This document shows positions 26,709 to 34,365 of a stretch of DNA of 64,000 nucleotides, piece after piece (within the stretch, counting starts at the first letter, position 1; each line of letters opens with the position of its first letter). The notes beneath the pieces are model-generated. The model was given only the letters and a program-made list of their open reading frames with translations. It did not search any database and had not been told where the DNA came from. The DNA is taken from positions 372,001-436,000 of the forward strand of contig NZ_PHSO01000005.1 in the NCBI RefSeq assembly GCF_002870965.1. The letters are read 5' to 3'. This DNA comes from Tsuneonella flava (GTDB taxonomy: Bacteria > Pseudomonadota > Alphaproteobacteria > Sphingomonadales > Sphingomonadaceae). The translations under genes were made by a program, and so were the position numbers.

Positions 26709-27755
26709 TCACTGCGATGCGCGCTTGCGGGCCAATGCCTTATCCGCCAGTTCGCGTTCGGCATTCGATCGCGGGTCGGTATCGGGGAACAGCGCGGGGG
26801 CCACCGTCCAGATATCGTCCACCCGGATATAGCCGTTGAAGTCGCGCGGAATGCTGCCAAGCTGTTCGGGCAGATCGAGCCCGCCGAACCCGCCGGAGGT
26901 GGTGCCCATCACGACATGACTGCCCGCGTCCTTCATCCGGGCAAGCAGTTTGTTGGGCCATCCGGCATAGGCCCACTGGCCTGACAGCGGCATTATCAGC
27001 GTGCGGTCGGTGCACACGCTGGGCGTTGCGCCGAACCAGCCCAGCGATTTATAAGCGCTGGCACAGGCAGCGCCGCCTTGCGCGCTGAACGCCCAGCCTT
27101 GCGGATAGAGTTCGCGGATGCGCGCCACCGGGCCGCTTTCCTTTTCAGCATAGAAGGCATCGCCTTCCGCCACCGGATCGCGCCCCAGTTCCTTGAGCGC
27201 GGCGGCCAGTGCATCGGCATCGCGCGGGTCGTCGCTGTGGAAGACATAGACCAGCGGCTTGGGCTTCGCGGCGGCAATCACTTGTTCCAGCGTAGGGATC
27301 GGCTCGACTTGTTTGCCACGGAACGGGAAACTCTTTCCCTTGTCCGCCGTGAGGCGATAGCCGGGATCGAGCTGTTGCAATTCGGCAAGCGTATGATCGC
27401 GCACTTTGCCGCTGCCATCGGTGCGACAGTCGAGCGTGGTGTCGGGAAAGGCGACGATCTGCCCGTCGCTGGTCGGCTGCACATCGACTGCGATCATCGC
27501 CGCCCCCAGTTGCCGCGCCATGCGAATCGAGGGCAGCGTATCGGCAATATAGCGGTGGATGGGTGGCGCGATTTCGGCGGGCGCGCACTCATTGCTGCCT
27601 GAATTGTCCGCTGTGAATTCCTGATGGACCCCGCCACCCCATGCGATCAACCCGGCGCGTCCTTTGGGGGCATCGGCCATCCAGCTGGCGTTGACGAAAG
27701 TGAGCACCAGAAAGGTCGCGGCCAGCATAAAGCCCAGCCATTTGAGGAAACGCAT
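26709..27755 (-). CDS. Glycerophosphodiester phosphodiesterase-like membrane-anchored protein
   Basis: A 348-residue protein with an N-terminal membrane anchor (MRFLKWLGFMLAATFLVLTF) and a GDPD/PI-PLC-like TIM-barrel reading. Supporting segments are ENxxx-like early residues replaced here by MIAVDVQPTSDGQIVAFPD, then TLDCRTDGSGKVRDHTLAEL, LTADKGKSFPFRGK and IPTLEQVIAAAKPKP, which follow the order of GDPD signatures (D-x-Q-T-D-G, then L-D-C-R-T-x-G). It likely hydrolyses glycerophosphodiesters in the periplasm. The ATG at 27755 overlaps the ribF stop by one base, better than the upstream in-frame start at 27785 inside ribF. Substrate is inference. Confidence 0.82.
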   Translation of the reverse strand: MRFLKWLGFMLAATFLVLTFVNASWMADAPKGRAGLIAWGGGVHQEFTADNSGSNECAPAEIAPPIHRYIADTLPSIRMARQLGAAMIAVDVQPTSDGQIVAFPDTTLDCRTDGSGKVRDHTLAELQQLDPGYRLTADKGKSFPFRGKQVEPIPTLEQVIAAAKPKPLVYVFHSDDPRDADALAAALKELGRDPVAEGDAFYAEKESGPVARIRELYPQGWAFSAQGGAACASAYKSLGWFGATPSVCTDRTLIMPLSGQWAYAGWPNKLLARMKDAGSHVVMGTTSGGFGGLDLPEQLGSIPRDFNGYIRVDDIWTVAPALFPDTDPRSNAERELADKALARKRASQ

Positions 27756-28681
27756 CAGCCCAGCAACTCCCTTGCGCGGTCGCAATCCCGCTCCATCTGC
27801 GCGACCAGGTCATCGAGCGAAGCGAACTTCGCCTCCGGTCGCAGGAAGTGGTGGAACGCCACTTCGATTTCCTGCCCATACAGGTCGCCCGAAAAATCGA
27901 AGAAATAGGGTTCGAGCAATTCCTTGGGCGGGTCGAATGTCGGGCGCACCCCGATATTGGCCGCCCCCTTCAGTTCCTGCCCTGTGGCCAGCACTGTGCC
28001 GGTGACAGCGTAAATGCCGAACCGGGGACGCAGGTAATTCTCAATGGTCAGGTTCGCGGTAGGATAGCCGATTTCGCGCCCCCGCTTGTCGCCATGCGTC
28101 ACCACCCCGCGAATGGCGAAGGGGCGCGTCAGCAGGCGGGCGGCGGTTTCAGGCTCCCCTGCCTGTAATGCGGCACGTATCCGGCTGGACGATACCGGTT
28201 CGCCGCTGTCCATCACCGGCGGCACGGCGCGGGCCTCTATCCCGCATTGCGCCCCCAGATCGGCCAGCATTTGCCGGTTGCCTGCGCGCCCTTTGCCGAA
28301 GGTGAAATCTTCGCCAGTTACGACTCCGGCGACGCCGAGCCGTTCAGCGAGCAGCACGTGCACGAAATCTTCCGCACTGGTGCCTGCCAGTTCGGCATCG
28401 AAATGGAACACCAGCATCGCGGTGGCCCCGGCGGCGAGGTAGCGTTCCTGCCGCTGTTCCAGCGTCGTCAGCCGAAACGGCGCCACATCGGGCTTGAACA
28501 GCCGCACCGGATGCGGATCGAACGTGGCCACGATGCTGGGGCGACCGGTTTCCCGCGCCCAGCGGATCGCTTCGCCCGCTACCGCCTGATGGCCCTGATG
28601 AAACCCGTCGAAATTGCCTAGCGCGATCACCGCGCCGCGCAGCGATTCGGGGATCGGTTCGCGGTGATCGAGCCACCTCAT
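27755..28681 (-). CDS. ribF: Bifunctional riboflavin kinase / FAD synthetase
   Basis: A 308-residue enzyme making FMN and FAD from riboflavin. The N-terminal FAD-synthetase nucleotidyltransferase domain has VIALGNFDGFHQGHQAV near 19-35 and the SSRIRAAL motif near 167. The C-terminal flavokinase domain has GVVTHGDKRGREIGYPTANL and GIYAVTGTVLATGQ, with the final YGQEIEVAFHHFLRPEAKF. It overlaps the dipeptidase stop by four bases (ATGA) and the next gene by one, so it is translationally coupled in the operon. Its product supplies cofactor for the ETF and other flavoproteins. Confidence 0.97.
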   Translation of the reverse strand: MRWLDHREPIPESLRGAVIALGNFDGFHQGHQAVAGEAIRWARETGRPSIVATFDPHPVRLFKPDVAPFRLTTLEQRQERYLAAGATAMLVFHFDAELAGTSAEDFVHVLLAERLGVAGVVTGEDFTFGKGRAGNRQMLADLGAQCGIEARAVPPVMDSGEPVSSSRIRAALQAGEPETAARLLTRPFAIRGVVTHGDKRGREIGYPTANLTIENYLRPRFGIYAVTGTVLATGQELKGAANIGVRPTFDPPKELLEPYFFDFSGDLYGQEIEVAFHHFLRPEAKFASLDDLVAQMERDCDRARELLG

Positions 28682-29847
28682 TGCGGGACCAGCCCTGCCT
28701 TGATTACGCGCAGCGCATTCAGACCCATGACTTTGCGGATTTCATCGGGGGTGAATCCTTCGTCCATCAGGGCCTGCGTCACCTGTTCCAGTTGGCTGGT
28801 ATCGAAGCGTACCGTGGTCGCCCCGTCATAATCGCTGCCCAGCGCGACGTAATCGATCCCGACCAGATCGCGCACGTGCTTCATCGCTTTGGCGGCCGCA
28901 CGTGGGGAGGTGTCGCAGATGGCGGCATCCCAGTATCCGATGCCGACCACGCCGCCGGTCTTCGCTACGCCGCGAATTTCATCGTCGGTCAGGTTGCGGT
29001 TGACCTTGCAGGTCGCCTGCACCCCGCCGTGGCTGGAGACGACCGGGCGCTTGGCCATGTTCAGGATATCGGCCACGCAGGCGTGGCTGCAATGGGCGAT
29101 GTCCACGATCATGCCCATCTTTTCCATCCGCCGCACCGCTTCGCGGCCCTTGGGCGTCAGGCCGTATTTCTTCATCCCGTGCATCGATCCCGCCAGATCG
29201 ATATCGAAGAAATGGGTCATCGATGCCATGCGGAAGCCGGCCTTGTAGAGGACGTCGAGATTATCGAGGTTGCCTTCGATATCCTGCAAACCCTCTACGC
29301 TCAGCATGGCACCGACCGGTTTGGGCGATTGCGCGCGGTCCGCCAGCAGACGAGCCAGACTGGCATCGTCGGTCACTTTTTCGAGACGCCCGTCGGACCC
29401 GGCAACCGCGCGATCGAGCTTCTCACCGTGATAGAGCGAGCGTTGCAGCAGCGAAGTCCATGTCCGCATCGGCTGAAGCTGAGCGATGGTCAGGCCGGTG
29501 ATATTGTCGGTATCGCCGCTGTTCGCGTCATAATTCTGGCCCTTGGGGCTTTTGGTGACGCTGGAGAACACCTGCAGTGCGACGTTGCCCTGTTCCAGAC
29601 GCGGCAGATCCTCGTGCCCGCGGCTGGCGCGTTTCAGCAGGTTGCGATCCCACATCAGCGTGTCCGAATGCAGATCGACAATCGTCAGCGTCTTGTGCAG
29701 CGCCTTCGCCTGTGGGGTAACAGTGATCAGCGGCTTACCGTCGATCTTGTTCATGGTGCCTTCGATATATCCCGGACCGAATCCGAAAAAGCCGATGGCT
29801 GCAATTACGATCAGCGCCAGCAGGCTCCACCCGATCTTACGTTTCAT
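28678..29847 (-). CDS. Membrane dipeptidase (renal dipeptidase family, M19)
   Basis: A 389-residue zinc dipeptidase of family M19. An N-terminal anchor or signal helix (IGWSLLALIVIAAIGFFGFG) is followed by metal ligands in VDLHSDTLMW (HxD), the bridging Glu in LSVEGLQDIEGN, histidines in DIAHCSHAC and VVSSHGGVQ, and Asp in LGSDYDGATTV. Family members cleave dipeptides and some beta-lactams. The ATG at 29847 overlaps the folA stop by four bases; an upstream in-frame start would lie inside folA. Exported or membrane-tethered location is inferred. Confidence 0.93.
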   Translation of the reverse strand: MKRKIGWSLLALIVIAAIGFFGFGPGYIEGTMNKIDGKPLITVTPQAKALHKTLTIVDLHSDTLMWDRNLLKRASRGHEDLPRLEQGNVALQVFSSVTKSPKGQNYDANSGDTDNITGLTIAQLQPMRTWTSLLQRSLYHGEKLDRAVAGSDGRLEKVTDDASLARLLADRAQSPKPVGAMLSVEGLQDIEGNLDNLDVLYKAGFRMASMTHFFDIDLAGSMHGMKKYGLTPKGREAVRRMEKMGMIVDIAHCSHACVADILNMAKRPVVSSHGGVQATCKVNRNLTDDEIRGVAKTGGVVGIGYWDAAICDTSPRAAAKAMKHVRDLVGIDYVALGSDYDGATTVRFDTSQLEQVTQALMDEGFTPDEIRKVMGLNALRVIKAGLVPQ

Positions 29848-30383
29848 ATGCCCCTCTCCAGTGTCACGAACGAATAGGCTGGGCGTTCGCCTTCTGCCGG
29901 GAAATCCGCGCGGGCGGCTTCGCGCCATTCGTTGCCGAATGCAGGCATATGCGTGTCGCCCACGGCATCGCAATGCACTTCTGTCAGTTCGATCCGCGTC
30001 AGGTGCGGTTCCATCAGGCGATAGACTTGCGCGCCGCCGACTACATAGATGCCGCCCACCTGCGTTTCCGCCCCGGAATCCCCCCCCGAATTGGTTGGAG
30101 TTTGCGCGATGGCCAGCGCTTCATCCACCGAATGGGCGATTTCCGCACCATCGGACTGCCATCCGGTGTTGCGGGTCAACACGATATGGCGGCGACCGGG
30201 CAGCGGTTTGGGGAAACTGTCGAATGTCTTGCGGCCCATTATCATCGGGTGGCCCATCGTCAGCGCCTTGAAGCGCCTGAGATCGGCAGGCAGGCGCCAG
30301 GGCAGCCCGCCGTCGCGCCCGATCACGCCGTTGTCGGCACGGGCAAGGATAGCGATAATCTGCCGGGAACTATCCGCAGTCAC
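29844..30383 (-). CDS. folA: Dihydrofolate reductase
   Basis: A 179-residue NADPH-dependent enzyme reducing dihydrofolate to tetrahydrofolate; target of trimethoprim. It shows IIAILARADNGVIGRDGGLP with the conserved WRLPADLRRFK, the NADPH segment MGRKTFDSFPKPLPGR, and GIYVVGGAQVYRLM. The GTG at 30381-30383 overlaps the purK stop codon; the frame runs on upstream inside purK but that part is not homologous. A small insertion, AQTPTNSGGDSGAETQ, before the last GG motif adds about 10 residues compared with short forms. Confidence 0.96.
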   Translation of the reverse strand: MTADSSRQIIAILARADNGVIGRDGGLPWRLPADLRRFKALTMGHPMIMGRKTFDSFPKPLPGRRHIVLTRNTGWQSDGAEIAHSVDEALAIAQTPTNSGGDSGAETQVGGIYVVGGAQVYRLMEPHLTRIELTEVHCDAVGDTHMPAFGNEWREAARADFPAEGERPAYSFVTLERGI

Positions 30384-31453
30384 TGGCGGTGCCACACCCG
30401 CGTGATATGTCCCATCTTGCGCCCGTCGCGCGCATCGCGTTTGCCATAGAGGTGCAGGTGAGCGGCGGGGTCGGCCAGCGATTGATGCGCGGTCAGCGCG
30501 TCTTTGCCGATCAGGTTGTCCATCGCGATTTTCGGCGCAATCGTGGCGGTGTCGCCCAATGGCAGTCCGCAGACCGCGCGCACGTGGTTTTCGAACTGGC
30601 TGGTCGCGGCGCCTTCGATCGTCCAGTGCCCCGAATTGTGAACCCGCGGGGCCATTTCGTTGAACACCGGGCCATTGGCAGTGGCGAAGAATTCCAGCGT
30701 CAGCACCCCGACATAGCCGAGCGCGGCGGCCACTTCGCGGGCCAGCTTGCGCGCGTCTTCCACTTGTGCCGAAATCGCATCGCACGGCGGCCAGACCGAT
30801 TGCGACAGGATGCCATCGACATGGCGGTTCTCGGTCGAATCCCAGAACCGCACTTCGCCGTCGCGGCCGCGGACGAGGATCACGGAAAACTCCGCCTGAA
30901 AATCGACGAATCCTTCATAGACGCAAGGAACATCTGGCAGACGGATAGCGGCTATGTCGTGCGCGCTGTCGATCCGCCACTGACCTTTGCCATCGTATCC
31001 GTCACGACAGGTCTTCAGAATGCCCGGTGTGCCGATCCGTTCGACCGCGCGGGCCAGATCGTCTTCGGTATCGACTTGCGCGAACGGGGCAGGGCGGCCC
31101 CCCAGCGTTTCGACGAAGTTCTTTTCCCGCATCCGATCCTGCGCGATTTCCAGCGCGCGGACACCGGGGAACAGAGCCCCTTCCAGCGCAGCGAGCGGGG
31201 CAGTGGGGATATTCTCGAATTCGAACGTCAGCACGTCGCACGCCGCGGCGAAGCGGGCAAGGGCGGCGCTGTCGGTGAAGGGGGAGACAGTGCATTCGGC
31301 GCTGACTTCGGCGGCGACGCTCTCGCGCTCGGGCGTGAAAATGTGGCAGCGATAGCCGAGCTGCGCGGCAGACATGGCGATCATCCGGCCCAGCTGCCCG
31401 CCGCCGAGAATGCCGATTGTCGCGCCCGGTTCGATCAGCCCGTTTCCGCTCAC
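30380..31453 (-). CDS. purK: N5-carboxyaminoimidazole ribonucleotide synthase
   Basis: A 357-residue ATP-grasp enzyme that carboxylates AIR with bicarbonate and ATP in purine synthesis. It starts with a dinucleotide-type loop TIGILGGGQLGRMIAMSAA, then has VLTFEFENIPTAPL and the ATP-grasp features GYDGKGQWRI and FEGFVDFQAEFS-like YEGFVDFQAEFSVI, with NEMAPRVHNSGHWTIEGA near the end. The GTG start at 31453 is 26 bases after purE. It pairs with PurE, which rearranges the product, and is followed by folA in coupled translation. Confidence 0.97.
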   Translation of the reverse strand: MSGNGLIEPGATIGILGGGQLGRMIAMSAAQLGYRCHIFTPERESVAAEVSAECTVSPFTDSAALARFAAACDVLTFEFENIPTAPLAALEGALFPGVRALEIAQDRMREKNFVETLGGRPAPFAQVDTEDDLARAVERIGTPGILKTCRDGYDGKGQWRIDSAHDIAAIRLPDVPCVYEGFVDFQAEFSVILVRGRDGEVRFWDSTENRHVDGILSQSVWPPCDAISAQVEDARKLAREVAAALGYVGVLTLEFFATANGPVFNEMAPRVHNSGHWTIEGAATSQFENHVRAVCGLPLGDTATIAPKIAMDNLIGKDALTAHQSLADPAAHLHLYGKRDARDGRKMGHITRVWHRQ

Positions 31454-31479
31454 CCCTCGTCGTCCCCCCTCTTGCCTGG

Positions 31480-31959
31480 TCAGTCCTGCGGCGTTTCGTT
31501 GACCGCCGCGGTGCGTGCCGCGCGCCATGCCACCAGTCGCTGCGCCAGTGCATCGTCGCCGATTGCCAGAATCGCTGCGGCCAGCAGTCCGGCATTGGTC
31601 GCTCCGGCTTCGCCAATGGCCAGTGTGCCGGTGGGCACGCCCGCCGGCATTTGCACGATGGAGAGCAGAGAATCGAGCCCGTTCAGCGCCTTCGATTTCA
31701 CCGGCACGCCCAGTACAGGCAAATGGGTGAGCGCGGCGATCATGCCCGGCAGGTGCGCCGCGCCGCCAGCCCCGGCGACCACAACCTTGAAACCCTGCTC
31801 ATGCGCGGTCTTGCCGAATTCGTGCAACCGGTCGGGCGTGCGGTGGGCGGAAACGATGCGTGCTTCGTGGCTCACCTGCAATTCACCGAGTACGTCGGCA
31901 GCGCATTTCATAGTCGGCCAGTCGGACTGGCTGCCCATCACGATTGCAACGTCGGCCAT
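31480..31959 (-). CDS. purE: N5-carboxyaminoimidazole ribonucleotide mutase
   Basis: A 159-residue class I PurE. The first residues [19 protein letters not shown] and the catalytic region [12 protein letters not shown] (His and nearby Ser) are diagnostic; [20 protein letters not shown] and [20 protein letters not shown] follow. It converts N5-CAIR to CAIR, after PurK. It begins three bases after the gpmA stop. The length is typical of the octameric bacterial enzyme. Confidence 0.97.
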   Translation of the reverse strand: MADVAIVMGSQSDWPTMKCAADVLGELQVSHEARIVSAHRTPDRLHEFGKTAHEQGFKVVVAGAGGAAHLPGMIAALTHLPVLGVPVKSKALNGLDSLLSIVQMPAGVPTGTLAIGEAGATNAGLLAAAILAIGDDALAQRLVAWRAARTAAVNETPQD

Positions 31960-31962
31960 GCC

Positions 31963-32649
31963 TTAGCTGTCCTTGAGATAGTAACGTTCGCCGGGCACCA
32001 TCGCGTCGTCGAACTGATATACGATCGGCTGCCCGGTGGGAATTTCCAGCCCGGTGATCTCATCGTCCGAGATGTTCGACAGGTGTTTGACCAGCGCGCG
32101 CAGCGAATTGCCATGAGCGGAAATGATCACGGTCTCGCCGCTTGCCAGCACGGGCAGAATTTCGCTTTCCCAATAGGGCAGCACGCGTTCGATGGTCAGC
32201 TTGAGGCTTTCGGCTGTCGGCACGTCGATCCCGGCATAGCGCGGATCGGTGGAGAGATCGAATTCGCTCCCTGCGTCGAGCGGTGGGGGCGGCACGTCGA
32301 AGCTGCGGCGCCAGATGTGCACCTGTTCGTCGCCGTGCTTGTCGCGGGTTTCCTGCTTGTCCAGCCCGGTCAGCCCGCCATAGTGGCGTTCGTTCAGGCG
32401 CCAGTCCTTGACCTCTGGAATCCACAGCCGGTGGCAGGCCTCCAGTGCCAGATGCAGCGTCTTGATCGCGCGGGTTTGCAGCGAAGTGAACGCGCGGGTC
32501 GGCAACAGTCCCTTTTCCGCCAGCAATTCACCGGCGGCGGTCGCTTCTGCCACGCCTTTCTCTGTCAGGTCGACATCCCACCATCCGGTGAAACGGTTTT
32601 CCAGGTTCCACTGGCTCTGGCCGTGGCGGACGAGGATCAGGGTAGGCAA
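31963..32649 (-). CDS. gpmA: 2,3-bisphosphoglycerate-dependent phosphoglycerate mutase
   Basis: A 228-residue cytoplasmic dPGM interconverting 3- and 2-phosphoglycerate. The phosphohistidine motif LVRHGQSQWNLENRFTGWWD is at about 6-25, and the second catalytic His is in VIISAHGNSLRALVKHL. The mature-type start is TTG at 32649 (product MPTLILVRHG), preceded by AGGAG seven bases away; an in-frame TTG at 32670 has no ribosome site. It is the first gene of the ten-gene minus-strand run. An unusual TTG initiator may reduce its expression. Confidence 0.95.
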   Translation of the reverse strand: MPTLILVRHGQSQWNLENRFTGWWDVDLTEKGVAEATAAGELLAEKGLLPTRAFTSLQTRAIKTLHLALEACHRLWIPEVKDWRLNERHYGGLTGLDKQETRDKHGDEQVHIWRRSFDVPPPPLDAGSEFDLSTDPRYAGIDVPTAESLKLTIERVLPYWESEILPVLASGETVIISAHGNSLRALVKHLSNISDDEITGLEIPTGQPIVYQFDDAMVPGERYYLKDS

Positions 32650-32696
32650 GGGAACGCTCCTCTCAGGCAAACGCAGGCAATCGGGAGCGCTCGCCC

Positions 32697-32867
32697 CTAG
32701 CGGTCTGCGCCCCCGTTGGGAAGTGGTGCGTTTTGCGGCGGTTGCGCCACACCGTCACCGGACTGCGACCCGGTCGCGCGCGACCGGGCCTTGCGGCGGC
32801 GCAGGTTTTCCCGCAATTTGGCGGCGAGGCGTTCCTCCCGCGTGGGTTTTTCGCTGGTTCCACTCAT
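32697..32867 (-). CDS. Small basic hypothetical protein
   Basis: A 56-residue protein, MSGTSEKPTREERLAAKLRE and an Arg/Lys-rich helix NLRRRKARSR followed by a disordered Gly/Gln/Pro tail. I recall very similar short proteins near phosphoglycerate mutase genes in related genomes, all hypothetical. The amphipathic basic helix could bind nucleic acid or acidic membranes. It ends 47 bases upstream of gpmA on the same strand and may open the same transcript. The ATG at 32867 has AAGGACATTGCG upstream. Confidence 0.7.
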   Translation of the reverse strand: MSGTSEKPTREERLAAKLRENLRRRKARSRATGSQSGDGVAQPPQNAPLPNGGADR

Positions 32868-32944
32868 CGCAATGTCCTTGCCGTGGCTGCGAACGCTTGA
32901 CAAGGGAGCCGGGCACTGTAAGGCGCGCCGCTCTCGATGGATGT

Positions 32945-33019
32945 GCTGCTGTAGCTCAGTGGTAGAGCGCACCCTTGGTAAGGGTGAGGCCGGGAGTTCA
33001 ATCCTCCCCAGCAGCACCA
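32945..33019 (+). tRNA. tRNA-Thr (anticodon GGT)
   Basis: A 75-base tRNA. The acceptor GCTGCTG (32945-32951) pairs with CAGCAGC (33009-33015), followed by A and an encoded CCA. The D arm GCTCAGTGGTAGAGC, the anticodon arm CACCC-TTGGTAA-GGGTG (anticodon GGT, reading ACC/ACU) and the T arm GGGAGTTCAATCCTCCC are all intact. It is divergent from the small protein gene upstream. Confidence 0.97.
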
Positions 33020-33060
33020 TCGATGTCCCCCTGAAATGTTCGCAGGCATGTTAGCGCGGC

Positions 33061-33765
33061 CTATGCGCCCTTGCGATATTCGAAGACCTTGAATGCGATA
33101 TTGCTCCATTCGTCGCGATGGAGCGCAATCGATTTGATCTTGGTTTCGAATTCCCGGCGTTTTCCGGTGTACACGTTGAGCGTGAACATTGATGCCTGCG
33201 ATAACTGAATTTTGTCGGGAAAGCGGTCTTCACCCGGAATGAACGACGTCACAGTCCCCTGATACCCGATGACCGACCCGTTGTTTTCCAGCTTGGTCAG
33301 GACATAGCCGTAGATGAATTTGCTGTTCCCTTCCCCGGCAACGAACAGATCGGCAAAGGCGCCGTAAAACATGGAGCCTGTGCCCATGCTGAGCACCACT
33401 TCGCCCGCCAGACGGCCCAATAGCAACGCAATACACGACAGGATGGCTAGCCCGGCCAGCGCTCCGGCAATCGTGCTCAACAATGAACTGGGATCGTCAG
33501 GCACACTTGTGATGTATGGATTGAAAGCCGCCCCCCAGGCCCCGCATTCCGAATGCGCGAGAGCGAGGAGAAAGCTGGCGAAGACCAGATGCGCTGCCAC
33601 TGCGAACGCCCCGACCTGACCGATTCCCGCGGCCGATTTCAGTCCCGGCAGCGGCAGATCGATCTCGTTGGTTCGGGCTGCGCGATAAAACGCCCAGACT
33701 GCGAATATGCCGGGCAGCAACAACGCCCCTGCGACGATGGCAAGGAACGTGGGCTGAAATGACAT
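33061..33765 (-). CDS. Unrecognised membrane protein
   Basis: A 234-residue protein I do not recognise. Three hydrophobic segments occur near residues 6-28 (FLAIVAGALLLPGIFAVWAF), 52-70 (AFAVAAHLVFASFLLALAH) and 97-118 (IAGALAGLAILSCIALLLGR), followed by a soluble domain of about 110 residues. The soluble part includes GSMFYGAFADLFVAGEGNSK, FIYGYVLTKLENNGSVIGYQ and a terminal FKVFEYRKGA. The topology, an N-terminal membrane part with a compact C-terminal beta-rich domain, suggests an inner-membrane sensor or scaffold. It lies between tRNA-Thr and a 58-residue gene on the same strand 24 bases away, so the two may be co-transcribed. Confidence 0.75.
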   Translation of the reverse strand: MSFQPTFLAIVAGALLLPGIFAVWAFYRAARTNEIDLPLPGLKSAAGIGQVGAFAVAAHLVFASFLLALAHSECGAWGAAFNPYITSVPDDPSSLLSTIAGALAGLAILSCIALLLGRLAGEVVLSMGTGSMFYGAFADLFVAGEGNSKFIYGYVLTKLENNGSVIGYQGTVTSFIPGEDRFPDKIQLSQASMFTLNVYTGKRREFETKIKSIALHRDEWSNIAFKVFEYRKGA

Positions 33766-33789
33766 TGTCAGAAGCGAGCGGCGGCGGCG

Positions 33790-33966
33790 CTAGTCGCGCA
33801 TGGCCTTACGCTGTTCGGGATTCAGATCGCTGTCGCGGATAACGAGAATGCCGTCCTTATCCGGCTTCGCAGCGGCAAGCAGGCGTTCCCAGCTTCCACC
33901 GAAAGCATCCAGCAGTTTATCTGCCGTCATGATCGATTCGGTGGAATTGATGCGTCCGCTGCTCAT
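33790..33966 (-). CDS. Small hypothetical protein, 58 residues
   Basis: An ATG at 33966 opens a 58-residue frame reading MSSGRINSTESIMTADKLLD, AFGGSWERLLAAAKPDKDGI and LVIRDSDLNPEQRKAMRD. The composition is that of a real soluble protein, with balanced charges and no low complexity, and the third-position GC matches coding sequence. It is located 24 bases upstream of the membrane protein gene at 33765 and 38 bases downstream of the GNAT-like gene, all on the minus strand. I cannot assign a function; the pattern recalls a small partner of the membrane protein. Confidence 0.6.
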   Translation of the reverse strand: MSSGRINSTESIMTADKLLDAFGGSWERLLAAAKPDKDGILVIRDSDLNPEQRKAMRD

Positions 33967-34003
33967 GGAACAAATATAGATCGAATGCGGTGGCAGATCA
34001 AGT

Positions 34004-34312
34004 TCATCGCGGCGTTTCCGCCCGCAGCTCTGCCCATTCGGGATGGCGGCGGAATTGCGCCTCTACGTATGAACATTGCGGCACGATGGTGAAGCCCTGA
34101 TCTTTCGCGTCGGCCACCAGCTTTTGCACCAGTGCGGCGGCCACCCCTTGCCCGCCGATTTCGGGTGGCACGATGGTGTGATCGGCGATGCGGGCGTTGC
34201 CGCGCGATATCCATGTCAGGCGGCCGATCTTGTCGCTGCCCGGGACATGCGCGTGGTACTCTCCGCGGGCGTCGTTGCCGTGCGTGGTGATTTCCAGTCC
34301 GTCTAGTGCCAT
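34004..34312 (-). CDS. Small GNAT-like N-acetyltransferase (YjdJ/Gcn5-type)
   Basis: A 102-residue minimal acetyltransferase-fold protein of the Acetyltransf_CG type. Residues GRLTWISRGNARIADHTIVP, then GGQGVAAALVQKLVADAKDQ (acetyl-CoA loop) and GFTIVPQCSYVEAQFRRHPE match that family, where the conserved Cys and the terminal HPE/Y segment are diagnostic. Substrates are unknown. The start MALDGLEITTHG at 34312 is chosen because upstream residues MNARRRQYV are not conserved. It is divergent from the threonine aldolase gene, with only 53 bases between starts. Confidence 0.85.
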   Translation of the reverse strand: MALDGLEITTHGNDARGEYHAHVPGSDKIGRLTWISRGNARIADHTIVPPEIGGQGVAAALVQKLVADAKDQGFTIVPQCSYVEAQFRRHPEWAELRAETPR

Positions 34313-34365
34313 TACGTATTGTCTCCTTCTTGCGTTCAACGTCGGCGGCGCTAGTGGCGTTCCTT

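Noticed and set aside
29848-29973. Upstream extension of the dipeptidase
   Set aside because: The extension lies within folA and lacks homology; ATG at 29847 gives a proper membrane anchor start.
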